Assembly (NCBI GenBank): GCA_022578965.1
Contig: MU400758.1
Span: 1 to 54,725 of the forward strand
Reading direction: 5' to 3'
Source of the DNA: Xylaria sp. FL1777
Lineage: Eukaryota > Ascomycota > Sordariomycetes > Xylariales > Xylariaceae
DNA length: 54,725 nt
Shown here in pieces: positions 13,090 through 24,283 of the stretch. Under the pieces are notes generated by a model. The model was not told the DNA's origin and made no database searches. It saw nothing but the letters and a program-made list of their open reading frames with translations. A program made the position numbers and the translations under genes. How positions within the stretch are numbered: position 1 is the first letter of the stretch; each line of letters begins with the position of its first letter.

Positions 13090-13300
13090 TAGCTGCAATA
13101 AAAAACGTATTAAAAAAAGTTAAAAAGTAATACGTAGTAATTTAAGCTGTTTGCTTATAAAAAAATAAACAATAAGTTTAAAAAAATTAAAAAATAACGT
13201 GTATTATTAAAGCTATTTATATATAAAAGAACAAAAAATAGGTTTTAAAAGGTTAAAAAGCAACATGTATTATTTAAGCTGTTTATTATATAAAAAAACA
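13090..13300. repeat. About 65-bp tandem repeat, 3 units (unit 2)
   Basis: Each unit has a taaaaag/taaaaaa word, then acgtattatt-like sequence, then aagctgtttgcttataaaaa. Units differ by transitions and small indels. Confidence 0.7.
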
Positions 13301-13898
13301 AAAAAAGTATGTTTTGCAAGGTTTTAAAGCAAAGCTTATATATAAAAAGCTTTTTTATTTGTTTTAAGCAGCAATAAGTTTATAATATATAAACGTATAA
13401 TAGCAGTAAATATAAGCAACTTTATTAAGTATGCTATTAAAAAAATATATTAGCTGTTTTTTTTTTTATATATATAATATACGAAAAAACGCATTATTAT
13501 AAAAAGCAAAAGCTATTTTATTACATATGTTATTAAAAGTGCGTTAGCTATTCTTTTTTTTTTAAATATATAGAACATACAAATGTATTGCTATAGCAAC
13601 TTAAAAAGTAGCTTTATTTTAAACGTAAATAAAAGCATATCTGTTGTTTTTTTTTTTTTTTTATAAATACTTAAGTATTTAAATAAATATTATAAAAATG
13701 TAATATAGTAGTAAGCATAAATAGCTTATATAAATACTTAATATAAAATGCATATGTTTTTTTTTTTGTTTTTATGCGTATAATTTATAAATGTAGCGCT
13801 GCAAAAAGCATAAGTACTTTTTTTGTGCATTTTATATAAAGTGCATTAGCTGTTTTTTTTGTTTTTTTTTTATTACGTTTTACTTTATTTTGCTGCAG
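13301..13898. other. Irregular repeats of attagctgttttttt (unit 2)
   Basis: Spaced recurrences of attagctgttttttt-like phrases, followed by atata runs and aaaaagcaaaagc words, appear near 13450, 13545 and 13845. No gene is seen. Unit 3 carries the same at about 34956-35548. Confidence 0.5.
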
Positions 13899-13970
13899 AT
13901 TTGTTTTTTTATAAAATATTAACTAAGCATTTTTTGCTTAAAGAACTCTGTTATTTATAAAAAAACAAAT
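13899..13970. repeat. Foldback A, unit 2
   Basis: The left arm 13899-13916 (atttgtttttttataaaa) pairs with 13953-13970 with one mismatch. The central segment contains aagcattttttgctt, itself self-complementary. A similar centre lies inside the next foldback (13991-14174). Confidence 0.85.
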
Positions 13971-13990
13971 TTATAGCTTTTAATAAAATG

Positions 13991-14174
13991 TAAAAAAAAA
14001 ATAAATTATTATTGTTAAGTTTATTATAAGCTAGCTTTGCTTAATTTATTTTTTTATTAATTATTAATTAAGCATTTTTTGTTTAAAAAACTTAATTAAT
14101 AGTTAATATAAAAATAAATTAATTAAAGCTAGCTTATAGTAAACTTAACAATAGTAATTTATTTCTTTTTTATA
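13991..14174. repeat. Foldback B, unit 2 (about 82-bp arms)
   Basis: The left arm 13991-14072 and right arm 14091-14174 are imperfect inverted copies around an 18-base loop (catttttt gtttaaaaaa). The arms include gttaagtttattataagcta, and most mismatches are transitions. The size and structure resemble a foldback/MITE-type element, but no flanking target-site duplication could be confirmed. Confidence 0.9.
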
Positions 14175-14214
14175 TAAACTATAAAAAAAAAAAAAAAATC
14201 TGTATTGCTGCAGT

Positions 14215-14860
14215 ATAGCTTTTTATTAGTAATGTTTTGTTTTTTTGTATTATTGTTTTTTTTTTTTTTTTTTGTTTATTGCTTTTAAACATTACTAATA
14301 TATAAATAAAACATTACTAAAAACTATAATTATAATAAACTCCTTAAATAATAACATAAATTAGTTCTGTTTTTTTATGTTATTGTTTTTTTTTTTTTTT
14401 ATTAGCTATTACTTTAAAATATTACTAATATATAAACAAAATATTTCTAAAAACTGCAATTATTATAAACTTTTTAAATAATAACATAAATTAAGCTAAA
14501 GTATTTTATTTTGTAAGCTTTTTATTAATAATGTTTTGTTCTTTTGTATTATTATAATTATTTTTATTATTAATTGTTTTTAAACGTTACTAATATATAA
14601 ACAGAATATTTTTAAAAACTATAATTATAATAAACTTTTTAAATAATAACGTAAATTAAGCTAAAGTATTTTGCTTTATAAGCTTATTACTAGTAATGTT
14701 TTGTTTTTTTGTATTATTGTAATTATTTTTAATATTTATTGCTTTTAAACATTATTAATATAAAAACAAAATATTCTTAAAAGCTATAATTATTATAGCG
14801 TTTTTAAATAATAATATAAACTAAATAACTTTGCTTTATAAGCATTAAATATGTTTTTGT
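14215..14860. repeat. 140-165-bp tandem repeat with internal inverted words, 4 units (unit 2)
   Basis: Units carry gtaatgttttgtttttttgt, later aaacattactaatatataaa, then actataattataataaact and taaataataac. Within the first unit attagtaatgttt and aaacattactaat are inverted copies, so such units can fold. Units begin near 14220, 14360, 14515 and 14681. Confidence 0.8.
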
Positions 14861-15015
14861 GCTTAAAAAAAATGCTGCAAGTATTTATTAAAGCATAGTA
14901 ATAAACTTAGTATAAAAATAACTTGTTTTTAGCTATTTTTCTTTAAGTAAAGGAATTTTTTAAATTGCTATAAAAAAATAACATTTAAAAACATATAAAA
15001 ATAAACAAAAAAAAT

Positions 15016-15105
15016 CTTAAAAGCGCTAATACTTAGCTAATAAAAAGCATTAAATAAAGGCTTAAAAGCGCTAATACTTAGCAAATCAAAAGCATTAAAT
15101 ATAAG
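15016..15105. repeat. 45-bp direct duplication, unit 2
   Basis: Two copies begin at 15016 and 15061 with cttaaaagcgctaatactta. Confidence 0.85.
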
Positions 15106-15360
15106 CTTAAAAAATAAAGCAGCAAACATAGCATTTTTATATTACTAAAAACCTTAAAGTGTTTATTAATTATTTATAATTTGTTTGTTTGTTATATTAA
15201 TATAAACAGCCGTTTTAATTGTTTTTTTCTTTTGTTTTAAATCGATGTTTTTTTATGCTTGATTTTTTCTTTAATGCGTATAATATAACTAATATAATCT
15301 TTAATACAATAGTTTAGCTTAAAAAAAAACAAAAAAACAGTATAAAAAGTAATAGCGTTT

Positions 15361-15960
15361 TTATAGAACAAATAAAACAATTTTTATTAATTTTTTGCTA
15401 AGCTAAAGTACTATAAAACAAATAAAACAAACACTTATAATGCTTTGTTAAGCTAAAATGCTATAAAATAAATAAAACGAACATTTATAATGCTTTGCTA
15501 AGCTAAAGTACTATAAAATAAATAAAACAAACAGCAATAATGCCTTAATATGCTAAAGTATTATAAAACAAATAAAACGAACAGTAATAATGCTTTAATA
15601 TGCTAAAGTACTATAAAATAAATAAAACAAACATTTATAATGCTTTAATACGTTAAAGTGCTATAAAACAAATAAAACAAACATTTATAATGCTTTGTTA
15701 AACTAAAGTGCTATAAAATAAATAAAACAAACAGCAATAATGCTTTAATATGCTAAAGTGCTATAAAATAAATAAAACAAACAGCAATAATGCCTTAATA
15801 CGCTAAAATGCTACAGAATAAATAAAAAGAACACTAATAATACTTTAATACGCTAAAATGCTACAAAATAAATAAAACAAACAGTAATAATGCCTTAATA
15901 TGCTAAAGTACTACAAAATAAATAAAAAAAACACCAATAATGCCTTAATATGCTAAAGTG
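15361..15960. repeat. 50-bp tandem array, 12 units (unit 2)
   Basis: Exact 50-base spacing from 15361 to 15911, each unit containing ataaaataaataaaacaaac, a short variable word (agcaataatgcc, atttataatgct), and taatatgctaaagt or gctaagctaaagt. Two unit subtypes alternate in blocks. No indel disturbs the register, and differences are mostly transitions. Confidence 0.95.
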
Positions 15961-17252
15961 TTTATTTTATGTAAATTTATAAATAATATATTAATATATT
16001 TTTAAAGTATATAGCAAAATATATATTTATTTACTATTAAAAACAATAAAAGTAAAACTAAGGCAAAGCTTTTTTATTATAGTTGTTATTTTAAAAATAA
16101 CTTTTTTGCAAAAATTACTTTAAACGTATAAAAAATGCTTAATTGCATTAGCTGCTAAATAAATTAATATTACTATATATAAAAAAAACTAAACTTGCTA
16201 GCTTAAGAAAAACAAAAATATAAACTAATATAGTTTATTAAATATAGCAAAACAAACTAAAAAATATAGTTGTTAAAATAAATAATATTAAAATAGCAGT
16301 AAAAAAAGCTTTGCTAAAACAAGCCTAGTAGTAATTTTAATTAAAAGGTAACCTAAATTAAAAAGCTAAATATATATAAAACGAAAAAAAAAGTGTAGCT
16401 AAGTTTTAAGCGTTTTATATACTAAGTTAAAACACTAAAAAAAGCAATTTACTACTAAGAAAACACGTAGTTTTAATTTTTTTTTTATTTTTTATGCTAT
16501 ACTAAGCAAATTATATTATGTGCTGCTTGCTTATAATGCTGCAATAAAAGCATTTTTTTTTTAAATGCAACGTATATATATATATTAGCAAATTTTCTTA
16601 AATTTTAAGCACGTTAATAAACTATAATGCTTTTTTTATTAAGTAGTTGTTTGTTTAAAGCTTAAAACTAGCTTGTTTTTAGGGTGCAAAACTAAAAAAA
16701 AATCCTTAAGTTTTAGCAATGTTGCAATAGCACAAAAACAAAAAAAAAGCAACGCATATTTTATTTATTACGTAGTACTTATTACAATATATAAGTTTAA
16801 AGCATAATATAAGCTGCAAACAAACTATATTGCGTTATATTGTTATATTTATGTATAAAAGTTGCTTTGCTTTTATTATAATGCTTTGCTTTAGAACAAA
16901 AGCAAAAAAAAAAAAGAAAAAAAAAAAAACAAAAAAAAACCAAAAGAACTAAAACGCAAAAGCAAGCTAAAAAAGCTATAAAAACAAAAAACTTAGTACG
17001 TAAAATAAAACGTATTATAAATAGCTTATTGCTTTATTTTTTTATAATATATATACTAAAAAAATAAAGTAAACTTTATAAGCTAAAACTTAACAAAAAC
17101 GAAATAATTATTAGCTATGCGTTTTTTGCTTTGTTTTCTTTTTAGCTAGTTAAAAATTAAGAAAATATTACTAAGCTTTGCTTTAAAAAAAAAGTAGCAC
17201 AAGCTATAATATAAACATTGCATTGCGTTTTTTGTAAAAATGTAAAACTATA
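15961..17252. other. Gene-free stretch of unit 2
   Basis: Decayed sequence with an A-rich tract at 16890-16945 and no open frame or RNA gene recognised. Unit 3 counterpart: 37511-38802, where a 73-codon minus frame (38332-38553) is not conserved as open in unit 2. Confidence 0.55.
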
Positions 17253-17308
17253 AAAAGCTAAATAAGCTTATATAATTTAACGTTAAATTATTTAGTTATT
17301 TAGCTTTT
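17253..17308. repeat. Hairpin around a 16-bp perfect palindrome (unit 2)
   Basis: aaaagctaaataa pairs with a right arm ttatttagctttt. At the centre is the perfect palindrome aatttaacgttaaatt (17274-17289), including an intact CG. The outer and inner stems are separated by a small asymmetric bulge. Confidence 0.85.
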
Positions 17309-17361
17309 GTGCTACAAAAGTTAAAAAAAAGCAGAACTTTAATTAAAAAAAAAAAAAAAAG

Positions 17362-17489
17362 CTATAAAAAAAAAAAGCAACCTTACGAAAATTAAAAAGA
17401 AAATAAATAGTGTTTTTTTTTTTTTTTGCTTATATAAATAGTGTAGTATATATTATATATTATACTACTATATTTTACTATTACTATTG

Positions 17490-17529
<40 letters not shown>

Positions 17530-17581
17530 AAAAAAAAAAATTATAAAAAATATTATTTATAAACCTTTTGTTTTTTTAGCT
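17362..17581. repeat. A-tract/T-tract module shared with window start (unit 2)
   Basis: A-run, gcaacctta, T-run, gtagtatatattatatatta and its near-inverse tatactact, then about 50 A with two G. This is the segment at which unit 0 is broken (its last base corresponds to 17581). Confidence 0.85.
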
Positions 17582-19129
17582 TTATATTAAGTAGCAATTT
17601 ATTAAACGTATTGCTATGCTATTTTTAAGCAAAAAATTATAGCGCATTTAAAAAGCTATATTTATTAAAACTTAAGACTTAAAAAATAACGCTAGATTTT
17701 AAATATTATGTATTAATAACCTGCTTTTTTTTATATATAAAACAATTTTGCTACATTTATACTTTTATTACTAATTTTAGTTTTTATTTTATACTTAGAA
17801 AACTTAGTTTTTAATAAGCTAACATGTTAAAAATGCTATTATGTAGTTTATTAAGCTATTATAATATAGCAGTATTATTATAATTACTATAAGTAAAAAA
17901 ACCTGCAACTTAAAAAGCAGCTAAAACGTAGCGCTGCAATTTTTGCAAACCTATAGCAAAAAAATATATAATACTAGTAGTTTTTTGTTACTTGCGTAGT
18001 AAGCTTATAGTTCGAAATAATATTAAATATAATAGCTTTTTTAGCTTTTTTTTTTAATAAAGCTAAAAAACTGTTAAAAGCTATACTGCTAAAATTGCTT
18101 TGTAGTAATTATATAATAAAAACGCATTATTAAATCTTTGCGTTTATTTAAGCTTAATTAAACTAACTTTAAATATAAAAGCTTTTTAGTAATTATGCAA
18201 TTATAGCTATAAAAGTAAGCAAGCTAAGCATAATAGCTAACTTAATAATACTATTATTTTTTACTTATAAGTACTAAAGTTTTTACTAAATAAAGGCTAT
18301 AATAGTAAAGCTTACTATAGTATGCTAGTTTTGCTAAAAAAAAAAAAGCTGCTAATATTTATTAAAAAATTAAACTAGCTAAAGCATAACAAAAAAACCT
18401 TATAAAAAAAAAAAACGTTTTATTGCTGCAGTATATAAATAGCTTTTTGCAACAAAGAAATAAAAGCTGCTATAAATTATATTAATTTTATTAAAGCTAT
18501 AATTTGCGCCTTTGTTTAGCAGCAAAAAACATAAAGCTACTAAACAGTTATAGCAAAACAAAAAAGCATAATAAAAAAGTATAAAAAATAGCATTAATTT
18601 TTTTATTAGCTACTAATGCTTTTTAAGGCTTGCTTTTTATGCTTTAATAGCATTTAGGCTTATTTTTCTTAGTAAAAATATAATAGCAACTATTGCTTAC
18701 AAAAAAAAGCACACTAAAACTAAAAAAATAAAATAGCAGCGCTAATTAGCTAGCGCTATATTTTTTAAGCAAAAGCTGCAGTTTTACTTAAGTTGCTTTA
18801 ACTATAAGTTGCTTTAAAATTTTTATAATTAATAAAAGTAGCATAAGCAGCAGTAGCAATTTTAAAAAACATAAACTTTAAAAAACTATAACTATAAAAG
18901 CATATTAGTTTATAAAATTGCTAAGTTAGCTATAAAACTAAATAGTCTTTAGTTTTAGTAAGCTTTCAAAAAAACGTTAAACGTTTTAATATATAATGTT
19001 TTAAAGTTTATAAATCTTAAAGCAATAAATTTATTGCTAGCAAAACTAAAGAAAAAAGTTAAGTAAGCAAAAAAAAAAACAAATTAGCTAGTATAGCTGT
19101 TTTATTGCGTATGCTTAAAAGGGAGGAAA
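17582..19129. other. Gene-free stretch of unit 2
   Basis: Decayed sequence. A 64-codon minus frame (18400-18594) has a longer open counterpart in unit 3 (39912-40145). The two share residues such as N-Y-S-F-N-K and I-Y-S-S-F-Y-F-F, but this is expected for diverged copies, and no family is recognised. Confidence 0.5.
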
Positions 19130-19225
19130 TTATAAAGAAAAAAAAAAAAATAACTAAAAAAAAACAAAGAAAAAAAAAACAAAAAAAAAAAAAAAGAAGA
19201 AAAAAAAAAAAAAAAAACAAAACAA
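19130..19225. repeat. A/G-rich low-complexity tract (unit 2)
   Basis: Begins ggaggaaattataaag, followed by long A runs with scattered G and C. Purine-rich on the + strand. Unit 3 counterpart: 40670-40790, with different run lengths. Confidence 0.75.
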
Positions 19226-20294
19226 TTATTAAAGGTATAAAAAAGTATACAATATAGCAAATAAAATAGTATATTTAAAACAACTAAAAGTAAAAAAAAT
19301 AACCTAAAAATTAAAAGAAATAAGTAATATATATAGCTTAAAAAGTATAAAATATACTATGTTTATTTATTTTAATAATAATTAAGCTTAATTAAATAAA
19401 ACAATTTATTACTATTTAAAAAATAGCCGTTTATTATTATTTAAAAAGCAACTGTTTTTTTTATATTTAAAACAAAACAATAGTTCTTTATAAAGTATTA
19501 TAAAACTATAGTATATAGCATTGTTTGTTTAATATAAAGATATAAGTTTTTTTATTTATATATTTATTACGTTTAGCACTACTTAATGCTTAAAGCTACT
19601 ATTTTTTTTAGGTATAATATTTAAGGCATACATATTGTTTTTTCTTTTTAATAGCATTTTATATAAGTAGCAAATCTATGTTTACTTGCTTTATAGCTGC
19701 ATTTTATTAAGCAATGTTTTATTTTTATTTATATTTAAAACAAAAAAAAAAAAGCTGTTTATTGTTTTAGCTAAAAGGCTTTTATAGTACTAAAAACTAT
19801 ATATATTGTTTAATAATGTAATTTAGTAGTATAGTTTAGTAAATAAAAAAAAAAAGTAGTAATAAAAGTAAAAGTAAAAAAAATATAAGATTTATATAAC
19901 TTAAAAAACTTAACTTTCTTTTTTTTTTACCTATATATAAAAAGAAAAAAAACATATATAAAAAACAAAACGTTTTTGCTATAAATTAGTTTTTTCTGTT
20001 TTTTTGTTATTTTATAGCTTTAAATTCTGATTTTTTTATTATAGCATTATAATACGTCGCAAGTTCTTAGCATGTTTTGTTTTATCCTTTTTTTTTTAAG
20101 CAATACTATAAAAAAAAATACATAAAGCTATAATAAATTAGCTGCGCTATTATAATATACGCAAAAAAATAATAAAACATATTTATATTGCGTTATAATA
20201 AAGCAAAAAAGTTTTTACAAACGTAATAAATCAAAAAAAAAGCAGCTTTAGCTTTTTTTTTTCGAAAAAACAATATAACTTTATAGCTTTAAAG

Positions 20295-20440
20295 GCTTAC
20301 TATATACCTAAGAACTTATAAAGTTCCCTTTTTTTATTACTATTTCTATGTTTATCTTTATTTACGCAAAAAGCTTATTATATACTTAAGAACTTATAAA
20401 GTTTTTTTTTTTTTTTTTATTACGCTTTTTATATATTCTG
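20295..20440. repeat. 78-bp direct duplication (unit 2)
   Basis: Two copies start at 20295 and 20373, each with gcttactatatacctaagaa-like sequence then cttataaagtt and a T run. The same pair occurs in unit 3 at 41847 and 41925. Confidence 0.8.
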
Positions 20441-21140
20441 CAATATAAGCTTAGTGTTTTTATAACTATTTATTTAATCTAATTTTATATAGCATAAAGT
20501 TATATAATATAAGTAGTATTATAGTTTTTAAAATAGCAGTAAAAGCATAACGCTTTTTATATTATATTATATAGTTAAGCTTGCTATAAAAAACAAAAAG
20601 TTAATATATTTTGCTTTTAGCTAAACTTTTTTAGCAAAGGTTTTAATTATATTAATAATAAACTTAGTGCTATATAGTTTATTAAACCTTTAGTATAAGC
20701 AGCTAATATATAGCTTATAAAATAAACTGCTTTTTTTATTATGTTTTAGCAAAAGCTAAACTTTTAAGTGCTTTTATTAATTAAAAGCATGCAAAAAAAA
20801 AACAACTATATATTTTTTAAAAACATTTTGTGCTAAATGTACAGCTACTGTTTTGCAAGCAAAAAGCAGGTTTATAAATATTAGTTATAAAAAGTTCTTT
20901 CATAAAGTTTATAATAGCTTGTTTTTATAAAACGCAAATTTAGCACGCTACGTAAATTTATATACTATAGTATAATAACTTTTTAGCATTATTAAAATGT
21001 TTAAAAAGCTAATAAAAGCAGTAAGTATTAATTAAAACTTTAACGCAGTTAATAAATTAGCAAGCTATAAAAGCAACTATAAAATATAAATTAAACAAGT
21101 TCTTGTTTTAAAAAAAGTTAGTATGTAATAAAAAAAGCAA
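20441..21140. other. Gene-free stretch of unit 2
   Basis: Decayed sequence, no frame of note. TC/GA and CC/GG are nearly absent. Unit 3 counterpart: about 41991-42690. Confidence 0.5.
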
Positions 21141-21159
21141 TTAAGAGAAAAAGTAAAGC

Positions 21160-21345
21160 GCTAATAAAAAAAAAGAAATCTGTAGCAGCAAAATGTAAAG
21201 CAAAAAAAAAAAAGAAAAAAAAAGAAAAAAAAAAATAAGAAAAAAGGGGCTAAAAAAAATAAAAAAGGAAAAAAAAAAAAAAAACAAAGCTAAAAAAAAA
21301 AAAGGAAAAAAGTTTATACTAAAAAAAAGCGTAGCTTTAAAAAAA
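21160..21345. repeat. A/G-rich low-complexity tract (unit 2)
   Basis: Long A runs with G. The minus strand gives a 69-codon frame that is almost entirely F and L, a composition artefact. Unit 3 counterpart: 42700-42910, which also has a short repeat of aaaaaaaacgtagcttta. Confidence 0.75.
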
Positions 21346-21484
21346 AACATAACTTCGGAAAATCTCTTTATGTTTAATGCTTAGCTAAATTATTTAATAT
21401 ATTATTGCTTAGTAGAACTACTATAAATGTTACTTTTTAGCTAAATAGCATTTATAACATAAAAGAAATAAATACTTGCTGCTA

Positions 21485-21760
21485 TTATAGCGCATAATAA
21501 AATAAGCGTATTAGTACTATTGCTAATAAACTATAGCTTATTAAAATATAAGTATAGTAAAACAAGCGTACTAGTATTATTATTAATAAACTATAGCTTA
21601 CTAAAATATAAGCGTAATAAAATAAGCGTACTAGTACTATTGCTAATAAACTATAGCTTATAAAAATATAAAAGTAGTAAAATAAGCGTACTAGTAATAT
21701 TACTAATAAACTATAGTTTATTAAAACATAAAAGTAGTAAAACAAACGTATTAAGCTTAA
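21485..21760. repeat. 60-bp tandem array, about 4.5 units (unit 2)
   Basis: The aataagcgta/aacaagcgta word recurs at 21501, 21561, 21621, 21681 and 21741. The unit contains attgctaataaactatagct. Since 60 is divisible by three, the minus strand shows an 86-codon frame with a 20-residue hydrophobic repeat; I treat it as a by-product. Confidence 0.93.
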
Positions 21761-22701
21761 TTATGTTATATATTAAGTATATATATAAGTATTAAAATAG
21801 AACTTAAAAAGGTTTTCTTAAACCGGTTATAAAGTAAAACAACGCTTATTATATAAAAAAAGCGCATATACTTTATACTTTATACTGCAATAAAAACCTG
21901 CGTGCTTTGCTGCATTAAAAGTAACATTTATTATTATAAACTAATAAATATGCTTAAAACTAATAATAAAATATAAAAAGATTATTGCTAAGCTAAAGCA
22001 TATATTTGTTAATATGCTTTAAAACATTATATAAGCAAACTAGCTAAAAAAACTAAGCTTACTGCATTTTTTTTTTTGCTTTAGTAGTATAATAGCAATA
22101 TGCGTTGCTACTTATAAAAAAATCCAGATTTAAGTTTTAGCTAAAGCATTATATAAGCAATATATTTATAGTAATAAATATATGCTTACTTGATTTTTTT
22201 TTTTAAGTTAACACTACGTATTGCCTTTTTTTATATAATATATAGCGCTATTAATACTACTTTTTTGTATTTTTTTCTTTGCTAACGTTTTACTAAAAAG
22301 CGTTTTTTTTAAAAAAGCATTAAATATATAAAACACATAAAGCATTTTTATTATATACTTTTTGCTTTTTATTTGTTTTAAATATAGATTAATTCTTAAA
22401 AAACTTTTATTTTAAGCAAGCGCTACTTCTTTATATACTTATTATAGCTATTGTTTGTATTTATGTATTTATTTACTTTAACTTAGGTTTTTTTACGTAA
22501 AAACGCTATTAAGCTGCTTTATAAACAACTTGCTTTTTTTTCTTTTTTTTTTTAATTTTTTTTGCTTTTTAAAAAGCATGCTTGCTAAAGCTAAAATTTT
22601 ATACTACTTATATATATTTTTTCCTTTTGCTTGCGATTTTTTTAGCTTTTTTTATTGTTTTTTTAAAGCAAGTTTTGTTTATAAAACTTAATTAGCTTAT
22701 T
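21761..22701. other. Gene-free stretch of unit 2
   Basis: Decayed sequence with T-rich tracts around 22530-22560. No gene or RNA recognised. Unit 3 counterpart: 43373-44313. Confidence 0.5.
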
Positions 22702-22935
22702 ATGCTTTTTCTTTTTATTACAGCTTTTTTAAGCAAAGTTTTAAGTAGCTTTGCAAGTTTTTATTTTTTTGCTTTTTTTATGCGTTATAATACGTATGCT
22801 AAGCTTATTGCTTATAAAAAAAGCGCAAAATATATAAAAGCTATAGTTTTTTTGCGTTTTAATAACGTAGCACTATTAAACGTTATACTTGTTTTTTGCA
22901 GGTTTAGTTTTATAAAAAGTAGCTATATATTATAA
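22702..22935 (+). pseudogene. 77-codon open frame, same length in both units (unit 2 copy)
   Basis: Start and stop coincide with those of 44314-44547. The product begins hydrophobic (residues 1-27) and continues with a more normal K/Y/N/R-containing stretch (28-77) that includes K-A-I-V-F-L-R-F-N-N. No family is recognised. The copies differ at many residues, which argues against selection. It may be a decayed exon lacking Gln codons, which are the codons this mutation process turns into stops. Confidence 0.2.
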
Positions 22936-24247
22936 GCACTAAAAATGCGTAGCATAAAAAATTAACTTAATATAGCAATTAAATAGTAATTATATAGCGC
23001 TTTTAGTTTTAAGCAATAAAAATAATAATTTTATAGCTTTATGTATAGCTTTTAGCCTTTAAACAAAAAATTCTGTAAAAACTTTTTGTTTTTTTTTTTT
23101 TTGTGTTAAACTATTTATAGCTTTATTAAAAAATGCAGCTTGCTATTTGTTTTATAATTTAAAAAAATAAAACTATTATAACAAGTTTATAAAATATTTA
23201 AAATAAAAAAACATATGTTTATATAATAATAATAACTATAATTTATATATTAATTTATTTTAAAGCATAAAAGTTTAGCAGCTAATAATTAGTAATAAAA
23301 GCATTAAAAATAAGCATAACTTTTATATAGTGTTATAAAACTGCAAAAAGTATTAAGCTTATGCAAAAATTTTGCAATAGCACAAAAATAAAGTATTTAT
23401 GTAATTTTTAAAAAAGTTAAGCATTTACTTTAGCTTAGCATTTATAGTTTTAAAAAAAGCACTATTTTTGTTTTGCTATTTTATAGGCTTATTTATTACT
23501 GCTACTAAAAGCATAGTTTTTTTTAATAATTAAAAGCTAAAAAAAAGCTATAATAAGCTTTAAAAACTTAAAATAAAATAGTGCACTAAAAATAAAAGTG
23601 CTATAAAAAAAAGCAATATTAAAATAAAAAACCTATTAGTACTTATATATAAAATAATAACTTTATTAAAAAAAAACTAGCTTATTATTAAAGCAAAAAT
23701 TAAATTGCTTTTAGTTATATATTATATAAAGCATAAATATATACTAATACTTTTTATAAGTTAAATATAAAAAGATTTATTTATGCTATTATACTAATTA
23801 TATTGCTTTATTTTTTATTTTTATTGCTACGTAGTATAAAAACGTTATAGTTTTACTACTAAATAAAACTTAATTTGTTATATATAAACTTAAGCATATG
23901 TTATAATTTATATTTAAACCTTTTTATATAAATTTTTGCATATATATATATTTAGCTATAAAGACTTTTTTATATAAAGCTAGCTATAGAACTTTTTTTA
24001 TAAAAAGCAAAAAGAAATAATTATTTTTTTTAGCATACTATAATTTATAAATATTTATATTATATAAATAGTTATAATACTAAAGTATATGCATTACTTT
24101 TTTAAATACTTTATGCGTTAACGTAAATATATTAAGCATAATATATTAATTGCATTTTTATTTATTAAAATTCTTTTTTTTTGAAGTATTTTTATTTGCT
24201 TAATAAGTTTATACATTATGTTTAATGCTTTTATAAATATTATACTA
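22936..24247. other. Right end of unit 2, gene-free
   Basis: Decayed sequence ending at tatacta, where unit 3 begins. In the + frame of 22702 only TAA/TAG stops occur over long stretches, but since TGA is rare everywhere here, that is weak evidence of coding. Confidence 0.5.
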
Positions 24248-24283
24248 ATCTTTCTATTCCTTGGGTTAAAGTTAGCAGTGTGT
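24248..24283. repeat. Unit left-end signature (unit 3)
   Basis: Here it reads atctttctattccttggg then ttaaagttagcagtgtg. It follows directly on tatacta, the last base shared by units 2 and 3. It is the third independent junction sharing the same left end. Confidence 0.88.

Larger units (their letters stand above)
2744..24247. repeat. Giant subtelomeric unit 2
   Basis: This 21.5-kb unit is directly followed by unit 3. It starts with atttttttgttccttagg and ends with tataaatattatacta. It contains the same succession of hairpins, arrays and decayed sequence as unit 3. It is the most transition-damaged of the copies: where units 1 and 3 have ctcggtaaaacc or cttggtaaaacc, unit 2 has cttagtaaaact (about 4758). 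Its right end coincides with the last base of unit 2/3 homology, so its truncation point, if it is one, corresponds to 45859. Confidence 0.95.

Noticed and set aside
15361..15960. CRISPR-like array because of regular 50-bp spacing
   Set aside because: There are no unique spacers; the whole 50-bp unit repeats, and the context is a eukaryotic subtelomere.
21141..21350. Minus frame of 69 codons, nearly all F and L
   Set aside because: It lies over an A/G-rich low-complexity tract; composition alone explains it.
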